64,000 nt of DNA from Galeruca laticollis (Eukaryota; Arthropoda; Insecta; Coleoptera; Chrysomelidae), in NCBI GenBank assembly GCA_963921935.1, contig OY998180.1, forward strand, positions 63,566,551 to 63,630,550. The letters run 5' to 3'. Both the position numbers and the translations under genes were made by a program. The notes under the pieces were generated by a model, which did not search any database, was not told the DNA's origin, and saw nothing but the letters and a program-made list of their open reading frames with translations. How positions within the stretch are numbered: the first letter of the stretch is position 1; the number at the start of each line of letters is the position of its first letter. Of the stretch, positions 1 through 11,490 are shown piece after piece.

Positions 1-655
1 TTTTTAGCGTACAAAAGTCAGTACAACGGGTGCTATAGTACCTGAAGCACCTCATTTTTTGTATTTTTTTAGAAATGTTGGTTTGTTAGCACGATACCGC
101 CTACGAAGTGTATACAAGTGACCAATTTTATATTTGTATATTATTCGGGGCGTCCTACAGATGAACCCTATTGATGTTCAGCTCAACATAGTCAGTTCAA
201 TGCATCTTATAAATCCAGATAGACTACATTTTTGGTAATGTTTGGAAAAATGTGGGTTTGCTAGAATGAAACAGCCTCCGGAGTATATACAGGTGACCAA
301 TTAAATGATTGGATGTTGTTCAGGGCGTCTTACAGACCCTATTGATTTTCAGCTCTCCAGAGGCAGTACACTGGATCCCATAAATTTAGATATACTACTT
401 TATGGCTCATTTTTGGGAAAATTTCAGTTTATTAGCACGATACAGCTTCCGGAGTATATACAAGTGACCAATTTTTCATAGGATATTGTTCAAGGCGTCT
501 CACAGATGCACTCTATTGATTTTCAGCTCAGCAGAGGCAATATAATGAGACCTAAAAATTCAGATATACTACATTTCTGGTCTTTTTTATTAAAAAAAAT
601 TTGTTAGCACGATTTAGCCTCTGTAGTGTATAAATGCGTAAAAGCTAGTTCCGAT
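1..655. repeat. Diverged ~173-bp tandem (satellite-like) array
   Basis: A sentence-like pattern recurs with a step of about 173 bases. A block reading roughly gttagcacgat, then gcctccggagtatatacaagtgacc, then cagggcgtctcacagatg, then ctattgattttcagctca starts near 82, 256, 428 and 600. The first unit is cut by the window edge and the last decays after about 650. Units differ by many substitutions and small indels, so the array is old. No reading frame is conserved between units, so I treat it as a non-coding satellite or a degraded subterminal repeat of a transposon. Confidence 0.8.
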
Positions 656-1574
656 CTTTGAATCCGTTCATTTTTTGTATGTATTCTGCTATTGATATTA
701 CTTATTTTTTAAGTCTATTCAAAAACCGTACATATATACTTATACGTGTAGTCAGGAATCCAACATAATCAACCTGAATGGGCGAAATACATCAACTTTA
801 TTACGAAAATTTTTAATTCAATGCTTCACCATTGAGCAGCCTCCAGCCAAAACTCTATAATTAATTAATTCCATGGAAGAGAGTCATGTCGTGGTTAAAA
901 TTTAATCAAATAAAACGTGGTTGACAAATCGTCTCGCCCTTTTGACAAATCTTCTAGTCTGCCACTGCCTCATAATGTTCAGCCGGATTAATTCCTCCCA
1001 ATGAAAAGTTTGTTTAGACATCATTATTTAACCCCCGTGTACACCGCTTCCTGACCATTTGTATTGACGACCTCAGTCGAAAGGTTGACAGGCAATCTTC
1101 ATTAAAAAATTCACTGGTGACGATTTTTGTGACCTTTTTTTTGACAAAGTGATGGATTGATTGTATTGTGTTTGGTCCATTAAAAATGTTATTAAGTCAG
1201 GTTCGTGTGTAATATAGAAGCATGTAATTGTTTTTTTTTTCGACCTAACACATCCTAAATATATTTTCACTAGGAGCACAATAGATGTTGAATTATTTTC
1301 GAAAGTTTTATCAAGCTAATCGATATTTTCAAACTTTAATTTTTTAAAAACATTCATGAGCGAGAAAACAGTTACGGATTCAATTTAACCTCGTGTGGTA
1401 TTCGGTAAGAAAATTCCACACCAAATTGTGTTTGAAAATATAATAATATTAGAATTTATTTTTTTACTCTCAACAATGCAAATATTTGTTCTTCGACAGC
1501 ACACTAGCAAAACATAGAATATTTTCATTTACTTATTTTTTTTTAGTGAAGGAAAGTGTTACAAAATTATAATT
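656..1574. other. Intergenic, nothing recognised
   Basis: AT-rich sequence without a credible gene. The open frame on the minus strand at 1073-1279 has no recognisable content. Confidence 0.5.
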
Positions 1575-2080
1575 TTAAAATTTTTTTCATATGGGTACAT
1601 ATAAAGATTTAGTATCAATGGCTTCTCAGCCTATAAGATGTTGTTTTGTACTTATTGTAGATGCACGGAAATACCGATTTTCAATGTACTTTGGGCTACT
1701 ACAAGAGGTAGAAAATAAAATTTTCATTAGTTTTTCGTATAGGTACATGAACAGGTTTAGTTTCGTCCCCAATGGATTCTTAGTTGATAAATTGGTAATT
1801 TCTACTCATTGTAGTAACAGAAAAACACCAAAACACTATTTTAGGACGTAAAATAATATATTCTTTTATAGTTATTTACAGCTACTACAAGTGGAAGGGT
1901 TTTCATAAAGGAGGGTACATAACAGAGTTACGTCAGTATTTCGGCAGCGATTTTAGCCTAAAAATTGTTGATTTCTACTTGTTGTTGCATGGTACTAACA
2001 GTTTAAGACTGTACATAGTTCATTACTATTTTTTATATGAGTTTTGAGTAACTACGAGTGGTAGAAAATTCCTTTTTTTG
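1575..2080. repeat. Second diverged tandem array, ~150-185-bp units
   Basis: Two marker phrases recur in order: gggtacatataaagatttag-like at 1590, 1741 and 1912, and gctactacaagtggtagaaaa-like at 1695, 1881 and 2050. Between them the text on gatttctactcattgtagta is also shared. The spacing drifts between about 150 and 186 bases through indels. An open frame of 86 codons (1591-1851) overlaps one unit but is not preserved in the others, so I do not call it a gene. Confidence 0.6.
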
Positions 2081-3760
2081 TGCTTCCATTAATTTTCCAT
2101 ACGCGATTCATCACAAATTTTTAGTGTGCCTGCGTGCAGTTCATCCATCTTTTTCGTACTGTTTTCTGAACAAGCATGTTAAAATACCTTTGTACAAATA
2201 GTTGAAATCAACGATAAACAAATAATACTTATTAAAAAGAAATTAAGAGGAAATTAATAAAACTAGTATCTTGAATAAAAAATAAATTTTTCAAGTCGAC
2301 TCTAATTATATTATCTGTACGAAAAAGAAAAATGAGACGGTGTTGCTCTATAGTACGAAGAAACGCGTTACTGATGCGACATCAACCATATGCATCTTGA
2401 TCAAAACAATACGACAAACGCTTGTATTGAGTTTCGCTCTTTTTCTGTTATTAGAAGAAGACAGTACCAACATAGTATGTGTTGAATGATATCGTCAACT
2501 AAGTCACGTGATGGAAAAGCTTCACCGCTTCTACTGTATGTATATTAATCATAGTTAAAGTAGATCTCTGCCGAATAATTTTATGAACACAGGATTATTG
2601 GGGAAGAAGCAAATTAAAAAGTGAACTCTTCATATATTTAGTCCAAGGTTCCGGATTTTTTTTTCCATTTTCAACGACACAGTATATGATGATGATATAC
2701 TATAAAGGTTGTATATGGTAAGTTGTATATAATATCCTATATGTTAATTTTAGTGTTTCTATATGTCATAACAATAAACTATCAAGGTTAATTAGGATAA
2801 ACTTGATTTTATTTAGATAATAGATTGTATTGATAGCTAACCACTCAACTCGTTTACTTATTTTCTGTTTCGAGAACGAAACTTTAACCACTTTTTTAAT
2901 TGTTCACAATTATGAGCTTGAAATTAATTGTCAATAAGTACAGATTCATCAATAATTTGTTTTAATAATGCATTCGTCTGTGGAGATAATATTGCTCTTC
3001 CAGTCATTGTTGCACAAAACAATACGAAACTTTTGAATAACCTCTCTTCCAACATGGCCGCGGCGCCTGCGCTTGTCATGTGATGAAAAGAACTATTGCA
3101 TAACATTCATAACCAGCATGAGCGAATATCACTGGGGGCTGTGATAATTGTATTTTGACGGTACAAAACGTCATCAACAACTAGTGTATTGTAGTAAAAA
3201 GGGTATTGTGCAGCCAAAACGCAAACTTTTTTACTTTAAAAATCTATGGATTCGAAAATCTTGCTGCATGTAAAATATGCATAAAATTGCCTGATGTGAT
3301 GATCAATAATCGTACAAAGTCTTATTTTCTCGCATTAATAGAATGATGTTATTCCTATTTAAAGGAAGAGAATTTATTTCGAATTTTTCGGGAATATTTG
3401 TTTCTAAACTACTCAAAATTGAAAGTGTCAAATGGAGAATTGAATAGTATCTAAATATTATAGATATTTTATTTGACATAGAATCCATTGAATTCAAAAT
3501 AAAACGTTTTCGCCTTTAAGAAGAAAGAAGGTGTCCGAAGAATACGGAAAGCATCATAACTATGAAATTGAAATGTGTGAAAATTAAATAAAGAAATGAA
3601 AACCAGTATTGTCCAAAAATATTCATCTGTCATTAAAACGTCAAAAATTTTTCGATTTAATTTGCTGTTGGGTTTCCAAGAGGAAATAATTTCCACTAAA
3701 ATACCTGCGTAGTAGGTATACTAAGTTGGTCCGGTCTCACTGTTTCCAATTTTCGCCACT
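2081..3760. other. Intergenic, nothing recognised
   Basis: AT-rich sequence. Minus-strand open frames at 2924-3106, 3303-3497 and 3469-3696 carry no recognisable domain and overlap each other. Confidence 0.5.
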
Positions 3761-3832
3761 AGATGGCGCTGATCGTTGGCGGTGATTCAAATTTGGCGAG
3801 TGATTCAAATGAGGCGCTGGTGTCGTGTTGTG

Positions 3833-4017
3833 ACGTCACTACGACGTTCGATATACAGGAGTCGACGTGAAGTTGTGAAAAAGGCACTCAGCTATCATTG
3901 GTCGGATTTTTATAGAACAAACGGTATTATGATAGGTACGTCACTACGACGTTCGATATATAGTGTGTCAAAAAGGCACTATGCTATTATTGGTCGGATT
4001 TTTATCGAATAAACGGC
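3833..4017. repeat. ~105-bp direct duplication
   Basis: The phrase acgtcactacgacgttcgat starts at 3833 and again at 3938, and both copies continue through aaaaaggcac and attggtcggatttttat. The second copy lacks a stretch in the middle. Just upstream (3758-3812) is a run of near-repeats around gattcaaat and ggcg. GC content is higher than its surroundings. Confidence 0.75.
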
Positions 4018-4167
4018 TTTGTTCATAATTTTAATATACATGATGCAGTCATAAATATGTCATAACGGCTCTACAATGTATATCTGCTATTATTGTGACG
4101 TTACACGTGACGGGGTCTCTATTACAAGAAAAAAAAATCTAAAAGCGACGTTTCAATGATCATCATC

Positions 4168-4266
4168 ATATATGTAAGAAAACCACATTACTTTACTTTC
4201 ATATAGGTAAGAAAACCACATTACTTTTCTTTCATATAGGTAGGAAAACCACATTACTTTACTTTC
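4168..4266. repeat. 33-bp minisatellite, three units
   Basis: Three exact-length 33-base units start at 4168, 4201 and 4234, each reading atata(t/g)gta(a/g)gaaaaccac and then attactt(t/a)ctttc. Only three substitutions separate the units, so this is a recent expansion. Confidence 0.92.
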
Positions 4267-4397
4267 AACGAAGCAGTTTCCACGACCCCCACCCCTTCTC
4301 TCAACCAACAAAAGTATCTTGTTCCACCCTAAGAAGTCCTAACATAGCAAAACCAACGGAAACATAAACACAAGACTATTTTTATAATCGTTTTTAC

Positions 4398-4975
4398 TTA
4401 CAATAATAGTATGTTAACTATAATACAAACAAATAAAAATAAATAAAAAACTCTTTCCTCATTTCTATTAGGTGTATGTTTAATTTTATCTATTTTTATC
4501 CTAATTCTATAACTTGGGTCTATTTCTGCAAATTCTCTTTCCAACCAGTAGTTCGAGCAATAGAAGATTTCCGAATTATCAAACTTTAATATGTAACGAA
4601 TTCTTTCCCTGTGTTTAACTTCTTTTATAGCGGTAATTACCATTTCTGTTCCTTCGGCAATTTCTTCTAAGCGCTCGCAAAGCCTTAATTTAATACAATA
4701 TTTTATCGTCTGCATCATAATGTTATTTATTAAGGTCATATCTTCTTGGGTAAAAGGAATATTCTTCCATACCTCCGTAGAAAACTTTAAATTTTCTATC
4801 TTGGCAAATGTGTTGCCTTGGTAAGACGTAATACCATTGGTAGTAAATGTTACAAACCTTCCTTCTGTAGGCAAACAAATTATCTCCATACCATTATTAT
4901 AAAGTATTGTAATATAACCATCTGCAATAAGAGCTGCTCTATGGTTGTAAACACTTAAACATATATATTTATAGT
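4398..4975 (-). CDS. Unrecognised coding-like stretch (163 codons from the ATG)
   Basis: I do not recognise this product. The ATG is at 4889 and the frame is open upstream to about 4975, so the real segment may begin earlier. The composition looks protein-like rather than random, with charged helical stretches alternating with hydrophobics. Examples are a phrase around LYNNGMEIICLP near the start and KHRERIRYILKFDNSEIFYC in the middle. The last 15 residues are purely hydrophobic (IIVNILLL) and may be a read-through tail. The upstream portion lies in one arm of an inverted repeat whose other arm, read on the plus strand, gives a similar peptide. It could be an exon of a host gene, a gene fragment or a transposon-borne ORF. 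The alternation of glycine turns and strands is loosely reminiscent of a beta-rich domain, but I will not name one. Confidence 0.4.
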
Positions 4976-5249
4976 AAGCCTTTGAGAAGTAGACACTTTT
5001 TTATGCCATCCTTTTCCGCTAACACACCAACATTAGTAGATTCGTTTTTATTGTTTATGGTAAACGCTGACACCTTATAGACACCTGCTGGGTCTAGGTT
5101 TGCCCAATGGCTATAAAAATAGTTTTCTAATCTCTCCCTCCATTGTGTTATCTCCTCTTCTGCCCCATTAAAAATTTCTACTTCTCGAAGGGTCACTATA
5201 AAAATATGTTTGTAAGTGTTTACAACAATAGAAAAGCTCTTATTGCAGG
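4921..5249. repeat. Inverted repeat, ~55-bp arms, ~218-bp loop
   Basis: Arm 1 (about 4921-4974) reads ctgcaataagagctgctcta, then ggttgtaaacacttaaacat. The reverse complement of 5193-5249 reads ctgcaataagagcttttcta, then tgttgtaaacacttacaaac. The arms differ at a handful of positions. No flanking target duplication was seen. It may be a foldback element or an inverted duplication of part of a coding exon. Confidence 0.8.
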
Positions 5250-5280
5250 CTACGGTTGTCCAGACATATAATTTTTTCGT
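4969..5280 (-). CDS. Unrecognised short ORF, frame open from ~5280
   Basis: The stop is at 4969-4971. The frame is open upstream past 5196 (a GTG) to about 5280, so there is no clear ATG. It contains a charged helical piece (EEEITQWRERLENYFYSHW) followed by a beta-like piece (YKVSAFTINN). It ends next to the start of the preceding entry but in a different frame, so the two could be parts of one interrupted gene broken by a one-base shift near 4970. I do not recognise the product and it may be a pseudogene fragment. Confidence 0.3.
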   Translation of the reverse strand, partial: TKKLYVWTTVACNKSFSIVVNTYKHIFIVTLREVEIFNGAEEEITQWRERLENYFYSHWANLDPAGVYKVSAFTINNKNESTNVGVLAEKDGIKKCLLLKGLL

Positions 5281-6800
5281 TTTTACTCTTTTACGCTCAT
5301 GGTATCAAAAAATTTGTTAATTAATTTATTTCTATCTAGTTTCCGGCTTATAAATGTATTTCCCATGTTTTTAAAATAAACATGATATGGTAGATCAGAA
5401 CTCATTTTAACATATCAATGAACACCACACCTTAATTCGCCAATATCTTGTTTCATTGCAATTTTGTGGTATTTCTTCTGTATTTATTCATTGCTTACGC
5501 TTCTCAACTGTTTTGTCCGTGCCAATAAAGTCACTATTACGAGCACAGCGTGAAAAGACTACCATTGTCTCTCATTGTCAATTTGTTTAGAATAAATTTG
5601 GAATATTGTGACGAATTACTTACTAATTACGAACTAAAATACAAACTATGTATTTCTTACAAGATTCCTTTAGCTGGATGAGTTCTGTGAACCACGAGAA
5701 TGATACCAAAAATGTGCTTTGAAAAAACTGGATATCATTTTATATTGACGGTATTAAATCAAATCAAAACCTCTTTCGCCTCGAAATCACGTTATCAACG
5801 TGACGTTACTGTGCTTACGGAAATATAAACATTACTTTTGAAGTGGCATGAAGCTTACGGAAAGTAAAAAACTTAGAAATATGCTTTGGAAAGTAAGCGT
5901 AAAGTATTTCCGTGCAGTCTTGTGTGCTTCTACCATTATTGAACTTTTTAAATCTGAAACAGTCTGTTCCAGATCACCTTCGCATGGTTACACTTTTATT
6001 TAATAACAATAAGCTTCAGTCTGGTGAAGGGAGTTATTTTATTTTCGAAGTGACGTAGTTTATTCAACCCTATATAATACTACAATTTGATTAATATTAA
6101 ACGAATTTAATAGAAATTGAAAATACATAGGCAATATGCCAGCTATTTGTACAGGGTAGACCAAACATTGCTCTACTGTCACTTAAAATTTTACTAGGAG
6201 GTACAAATGAATAATTATATCAAGAATGACTGCTCGTCACTCGCGCCATGTCACATCTCGACTCCGCCCCCTTCTAGGCGGCAGACACTCTTATACCGAA
6301 AATTTCGTATTTTTCCTGTCCCCGCAATTCTATTTTTTTATTTACTTAAAAAGTATATTATCTACGGGCAAATTATGCATACATTTGCCATATAATTCAT
6401 ATATGATCTTCCATTTGCAGTATCAATGATAATTTCCAATGTATTTATTAGAAAGATATTCAGTTCTGAAAAATAAGAGTTGAAACTTTTTTAAAAATAT
6501 TTCTAAAGTTGAACGTTTGGCTTCTGTTGTTTCTATATGTTGATAAACAAAACCACTGTCGCACCGGTGATTAAATTGTTGCGGATGTGGTGATAGGTGA
6601 TTCAGTTTCGTCCACTCTGAATCTCGAATCGAGGCGCTGTTCTTGACATCGTTCGCAACGTCACGATACGCAAGCCAGTGAATGCTCTATTTGCGAATAC
6701 TTCTAAAAGTGCGTAAACATTGGCGCTCTGTTCGTTGTTCAAATTGCGACGGTACTGAGTGAGGTATGTCGTTTTCGCGCACTTCCGTTTAATTTTCAGG
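5281..6800. other. Intergenic, nothing firm
   Basis: No credible gene. The two overlapping open frames at 6207-6429 have no recognisable content. The 6560-6790 stretch is richer in CpG and GC than its surroundings, which would suit a promoter or 5' leader for the MADF remnant that follows. No core promoter motif can be assigned. Confidence 0.4.
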
Positions 6801-6814
6801 AAAATAGTTCAGTA

Positions 6815-7064
6815 ATGGAGTGGTCACAAGAATATTTGATGGATCTTATCGATATATATCGAGGCAAATCCTTATTGTGGGATCCACGACAAAAAGATCA
6901 TTGAAAAAACACTGAAACTAGATGCCTGGGGCAATAGCGGCAGATATGGGGTATCTGCTGAGATATATTGAAAAATATGAGTCTTTGCTTTCTTCCCACC
7001 GCAACGGCGCGAGAAATACATAGTAAAAACCAGCCAGAATACAGGAAAAGATGAGTTTCATGTA
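6815..7064 (+). pseudogene. MADF-domain protein, frameshifted remnant
   Basis: An ATG at 6815 opens a frame reading MEWSQEYLMDLIDIYRGKSL, then LWDP, which is the signature start of a MADF domain (helix, Y-R-x-x-P/S-x-LWDP). A stop follows at 6902-6904. In a shifted frame the text LKLDAWG is followed by GCAGATATGG and then EKYESLLSSHR, which are the next MADF helices. After another stop at about 7020-7022 a lysine-rich tail continues to about 7064. MADF domains bind DNA and occur both in host regulators and in the accessory protein of PIF/Harbinger transposons; no transposase of that type is visible nearby. At least one frameshift and two stops make it non-functional. The domain call is fairly firm; its origin is inference. 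Confidence 0.6.
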
Positions 7065-7069
7065 CAAAA

Positions 7070-7860
7070 CAGATATCTCTTATATTTATTGAATTACACG
7101 ATTGAACTGAATGCTTAATGCGCGTTTGCGGGTTTCCTATGGATCGTGGGAGGTTTGTTGACGCAACAAATACAATGAGCATCGAATGCGCGGAGCACGC
7201 GCCGCACGTTCGCAGCGCAGCCAGCTATTGTATACGCACTTTTAAAAATTATATTCTCGAGCACCGTTCCCAAAATCATAAAAATTGTACATTCTCATGT
7301 GACAGTTCAGTGTTAGTTGACGTTACAAATGTATTTTTGATAATCTTTCATTTGGTTATATATGGAATGTAAACAATAACGAGTTAACTGTTTAAATAAT
7401 TAAAATTAGTACAGTGTGTAATGAAATGTTATTTACATGGTTCGTATGGGTTCGTCACTACAATTCCAAACTAATTAGGGAGAACGGTATATGGTAGTTA
7501 ATTGTGTAAATTAGATGATATTGGTACACATTTGTAACAGTATTTTGAAGTGGCTCCTTGGAACTCGCAAGCAATTTACATGTTTTCTGGTCATCAATTT
7601 ATGTTGTACCTACACAATTTATATTCAGTAAGTAGATATTAGGTTATAATAGATAAGCTAAGTTTAAGATACCCACCTTCAGTATTTGAAAAACTACAAA
7701 TATTCATTCAAAGTATGTTAAAAGTAGAATTCTTTATGAGTACCTCTCACTATGAAGATCTTAATAATATTCTTTGCATGGGATAAGTGAGAAAACTGAA
7801 TGTCATATAAAAAGCAGAAGATTACAGATACAATAGGTGTTGTATATAACATTAAATTAG
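7070..7860. other. Intergenic, nothing recognised
   Basis: There is a short GC-rich patch at 7110-7230 rich in gcgc motifs, and AT-rich sequence after it. No gene or repeat was recognised. Confidence 0.4.
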
Positions 7861-7865
7861 TAGAA

Positions 7866-9145
7866 GGAGCTCATAGGTATGTGTATACCATGTAGAACCT
7901 TTAAAAAGAGAATTAGATTACAAAAATTAGGGTTTATTGACAAAGTTACAGAACCAACTGAATTCCTGAATGCTTTAGATATAATGAAGAAAATAAACAG
8001 TGAAAGTTTGAGTTTGTTTAGACCCAAATTACTTAAATGATAATACATAAAGGGAATATTTTAAGTTACTCACATTTGTGACCTAGTTTCTAAAGTTTTT
8101 TGTATATTAGATGCTCTAACAGCATTTTATCAAATTAGGTTAACAGAAAATAGTCGTAAATTATGTACTTTTGCAAGGTACTGTTTTAAACAATTACCAT
8201 AGAGTTTAAAAACAAGTCCGGAGTTTTCCCAAAAGCATTTAAAATGATATTTGAAAGAATTGATGGATGTGAAGTGTACTTGAGTGATTTGTTAATAAAT
8301 GGACCAGACCAAAAAGAGCGTGATAGTAGACTTAACAAAATATTAGACAACGCAAAGGAATATTATATAAAATTTAACAATAAAAATTGTAAGTTTGCAG
8401 TTGAAGTAAAATACTAGGGCAATATTTTTTCAGATTCACAGGAAATACAGTCAATTTATATGGAAAATCCAAATAATTTAAAGTTTTTTGTGAACAAAGA
8501 AACAATCTTTTTAATGTCGGGATGAAGCCAATTGAAACAAAACATTTAGGTTCGAATTAAAGGGAAATTCACAGTAGTAGTAGAAACGGATCACAGACCA
8601 TTGGCCCTTAAGGTTACAAAGAATGCGGCTTCAAATACGAAAGTATGATTTGCAAGTAGAGTATTAGATAGGCAAAGAAATATTCTCGTCAGATGCATTG
8701 TTTATAAATTTCAAACAAACAGATTATTTTGTAGACCTCCAATTAGCAGACATTTAAGCTCATGTAGGTATGGTAGTACATATGTAGTTTATCCATGACA
8801 AATATGAAATTAGGGTCATTCATTAAAGAAACAGTGCAATGTCCTGAATTAGATTATTAAAAAAAGTTATTGTTGAAGGGTGGACAGATGACATACCTGA
8901 GATATTAAATATATGAAGATGAATTATTTGTAAGACAAGGACTAGTATTTCGCAATACAGCAGTGGTTGTACCAGTTGCGTTAAGAAGAGAAATATTACA
9001 AAAAATATTCATTTTAATCATTTAAGAGTTGAAAAGTGCAAAGGGAGAACTAGAGAAATTGTTTTGTTCTTTCATGAGTAATGGTATTTCTAATTTAATT
9101 TCTAAATGTGACATTCACATTAGATTTATAATGTTAAACGCCTTT
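7866..9145 (+). pseudogene. Ty3/Gypsy pol relic (RT, RNase H, integrase head)
   Basis: Reading across many stops and frame changes, the pieces follow the order of a Gypsy polyprotein. First comes the RT entry region (LQKLGFIDKVTEPTEFLNAL at 7917-7977), then ILDALTAFYQIRLTENSRKL near 8105-8165. Next come a degraded FKQLP...LKTSPE...FQK block (8188-8250) and the catalytic-loop region VYLSDLLINGPDQKE near 8275-8315. An RNase H piece (TVVVETDHRPLALKV, about 8572-8615) and an integrase zinc-binding region beginning VPVALRREIL (about 8969) end it. No LTRs or gag are recognisable. The catalytic YxDD appears altered. This is an old, dead insertion fragment. Confidence 0.75.
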
Positions 9146-10090
9146 TAGAAAAAATGGGACTTTGTGATTATTCTCCAAATGAATGGCGCTTATTTATTAA
9201 TAGCTCAAAGCGAAGTGTAAAATGTGTCCTTTTACACAATGGAAACAAATATGGTTCAATACCAATTGGTCACTCAACGAAAATGAAAGATGAATACGAC
9301 ACTATTGCTTTGGTATTAACAAAAATAAAGTATACTGAGCATCAATGGGTCATTTGTGTGGACTTAGAAATGGTAAACTTCCTTCTGGGTCAGTAGAGTG
9401 GTTGCACCAAATATCCTTGCTTCCTGTGCCTCTGAGATAGCAGATATAAAACACATCATTGGATTAGAAAAGAAAGAGAGAAAACCGGGAAGTGGGAAAA
9501 CATAACGGTATTAACGATCCCCTAGTTGAACGAGAGAAAATGATATTCCCACCACTTCATATTAAAATGGGCCTAATGAAACAGTTTGTGAAGGCTCTTG
9601 ATAAAACTGGATCGTGCATTGCATATATAGGTAGAAAAATGCCCCAGTTAAGTTCAGAAAAACTTAAAGCAGTAATATTCGACGGTCCACAAATGCGGAA
9701 ACTTGGACCCTGAATTTGTAACATTAATGAATAAGGTCGAACGGAAAGCGTGGACCTCATTTGTTTCTGTTGTTCAAAATTGTCTGGGGAATCGCAAGGC
9801 TGACAACTACAATCAAGTGGTCAACGAGATGCTCGACAATTTCAGATCCCTTGGGTGCAACTTAAGCGTAAAATTACATATTTTGCATAGTCACTTGGAC
9901 CGGTTTCCAGAAAATGTGGGAGACGTTAGTGAGGAACATAGTGAAAGGTTTCACCAAGGTATTGAGACTATGGAGGACCACTACCAAGGACGTTGGGACG
10001 CAAAGATGATGGCAGATTAATGCTGGAATTTAAAAAGAGACTGTTCCCAAAATATGCACTTAAGAGTTTCACGAAAACAAAGCTTTCAAA
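9139..10090 (+). pseudogene. Uncharacterised repeated arthropod protein family, broken copy
   Basis: Three open pieces in different frames read as one protein. Piece 1 (9154-9396) begins MGLCDYSPNEWRLFINSSKR. Piece 2 (9492-9713) contains FPPLHIKMGLMKQFVKAL and IFDGPQMRKL. Piece 3 (9703-10020) contains FPENVGDVSEEHSERFHQGI and then a run ending GRWDAKMMAD, followed by a stop and a cysteine/tryptophan tail. The first gap carries a stop (9394-9396) and at least one indel; pieces 2 and 3 overlap through a one-base shift. From memory, this protein recurs in many arthropod genomes as a repeated, uncharacterised product, probably transposon-borne. I cannot name a domain. The piece order and the breaks are visible directly; the family link is recollection. 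Confidence 0.6.
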
Positions 10091-11040
10091 GTGTGCATGA
10101 GTGACTGCTAATTTTAATAATGCCTTTCATCTGTATTTTTGTACAATAATATACCAAGTTTTTATATTTTTGAGTAATATATAATAATGACACACATTTT
10201 TGTTTGTTTAAATTAATAAAGTGCTGAATTATGGGGTTTTCACTAGCATGTAGTATTTCAAAAATTTGAGCTTCTAGGCAAAAACTAACAACAGATTTGG
10301 GATCAGGGCATCAAATTTATACAAAAACAGCTAAAAATTCCCCGGCAACACATTCACTGTTGACCAGTGTTATTAGTTGATCTTAGTGTATTATTCCAGA
10401 AAGTTCCTGTTTTCAAGGAGATACTATGAATGAAACATATTTTGTGTTTCATTAACCAATCCCTTCTATGGTACCAAGCAATTGAATTATGATGACATCA
10501 ACATATTTCATAACCGATTATCCTGAATTTGGTTCATGCTTGGAGCTTGTTTCTGGATTGGTGCCGTTCGTGACTAAATAACTTAAATAACTTACAAGAA
10601 TACTGTCAGCTGTACTTTAAAAGAGTATTTTAGTATAATACATAAATTGTTTTTGGCCTGCTGAGCTCTCAAAAATATCTAAGTGTTCTGTGTTTACTTA
10701 CCTCTTCGCTAAATGGTTTACCGTGTATTGGTCGCTTGTGCTTTAAGGTTTGATATGTACTTCCAGAGTTTTCATTGTGTTTCACATATTCACTCACATT
10801 TCCAGATATTTTTCTCTTTCTTTTTAGAACGTATATATTCAGGTGTATAGATTTATATTCAGGTGTATAGATTTCAAAAAACAGTATTATAAACAACCGA
10901 AGACCACTCAAAAATTTCGGCAGGTTCAACTAAACAACTTAGTACGTTTTGATATTTAATGATCTATATCGCTATTGAGCACAGTGCCATTACTGTTATT
11001 GTGCAAGTAAAGCATGGCAAATACTATCTATTGTTTCGAA
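10091..11040. other. Intergenic, one tiny repeat
   Basis: No gene. A 19-base phrase attcaggtgtatagatttx occurs twice in tandem at about 10838-10875. The 86-codon minus-strand frame at 10669-10929 spans it and is not credible. Confidence 0.4.
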
Positions 11041-11044
11041 ACTG

Positions 11045-11490
11045 CACCCTGTAGTAGTCCCTGAAGCGGACTCTGTTCTAGTTAGATATATGTAGTTGAA
11101 ATTTTGGCGGAAGCGCACGGTTTTCTGAGAAGGACTAGGTATTTTTTTGGATAGCTTCTATAGTGACATCCTAAGAACGTCTAATTGTTTGTTGGAAACC
11201 ATAATCGAGAACTTTCAGGAATTTGAAATTTCGAGAAAGTAGTTAAATTATATAAGAAACTTCCTGCGAGCGGTGAGGCAGTCTACAATTTAGTCTGATA
11301 ATGAACAGACGTGAGTAAATGAAGAGTGAATAAACTGTGAACAGTGTATTTAATATAAATTAGAATTAAGCATAAGTGAATTGTGTATAAGTGTATAAAT
11401 AAATCAAGTAAGTAGATACACCGTGTATATAAATTTAACTCGTCCGTTGTGTTAGAAACTATTTAAATAAATAAGGAAACATTGCACTAT
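11045..11490 (+). mobile_element. LTR-like relic, copy A
   Basis: It aligns with 48105-48395 in the same orientation. Shared blocks in order are ggactctgt, a ga-rich stretch gaagcgcac, gaaggacta, gtctaattgtttg, ctgtgaacagtgtattta, aattaagcataagtgaat, aagtaagtagata and gttgtgt-agaaactattt. An AATAAA-type sequence lies near 11327. No coding content flanks it. The block order, length and A-rich signal suit a solo or truncated LTR, but no TG/CA ends or target duplication were fixed. Confidence 0.55.

Noticed and set aside
6207..6429. Overlapping plus-strand ORFs
   Set aside because: Two frames of the same DNA, neither with recognisable content.
6755..6800. A ~36-base intron ahead of the MADF ATG (gtatgt...tttcag)
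   Set aside because: Too short to be spliced in insects and the reading frame does not require it.
9557..9760. Minus-strand ORF across the uncharacterised protein relic
   Set aside because: It is the shadow of a recognisable plus-strand protein.
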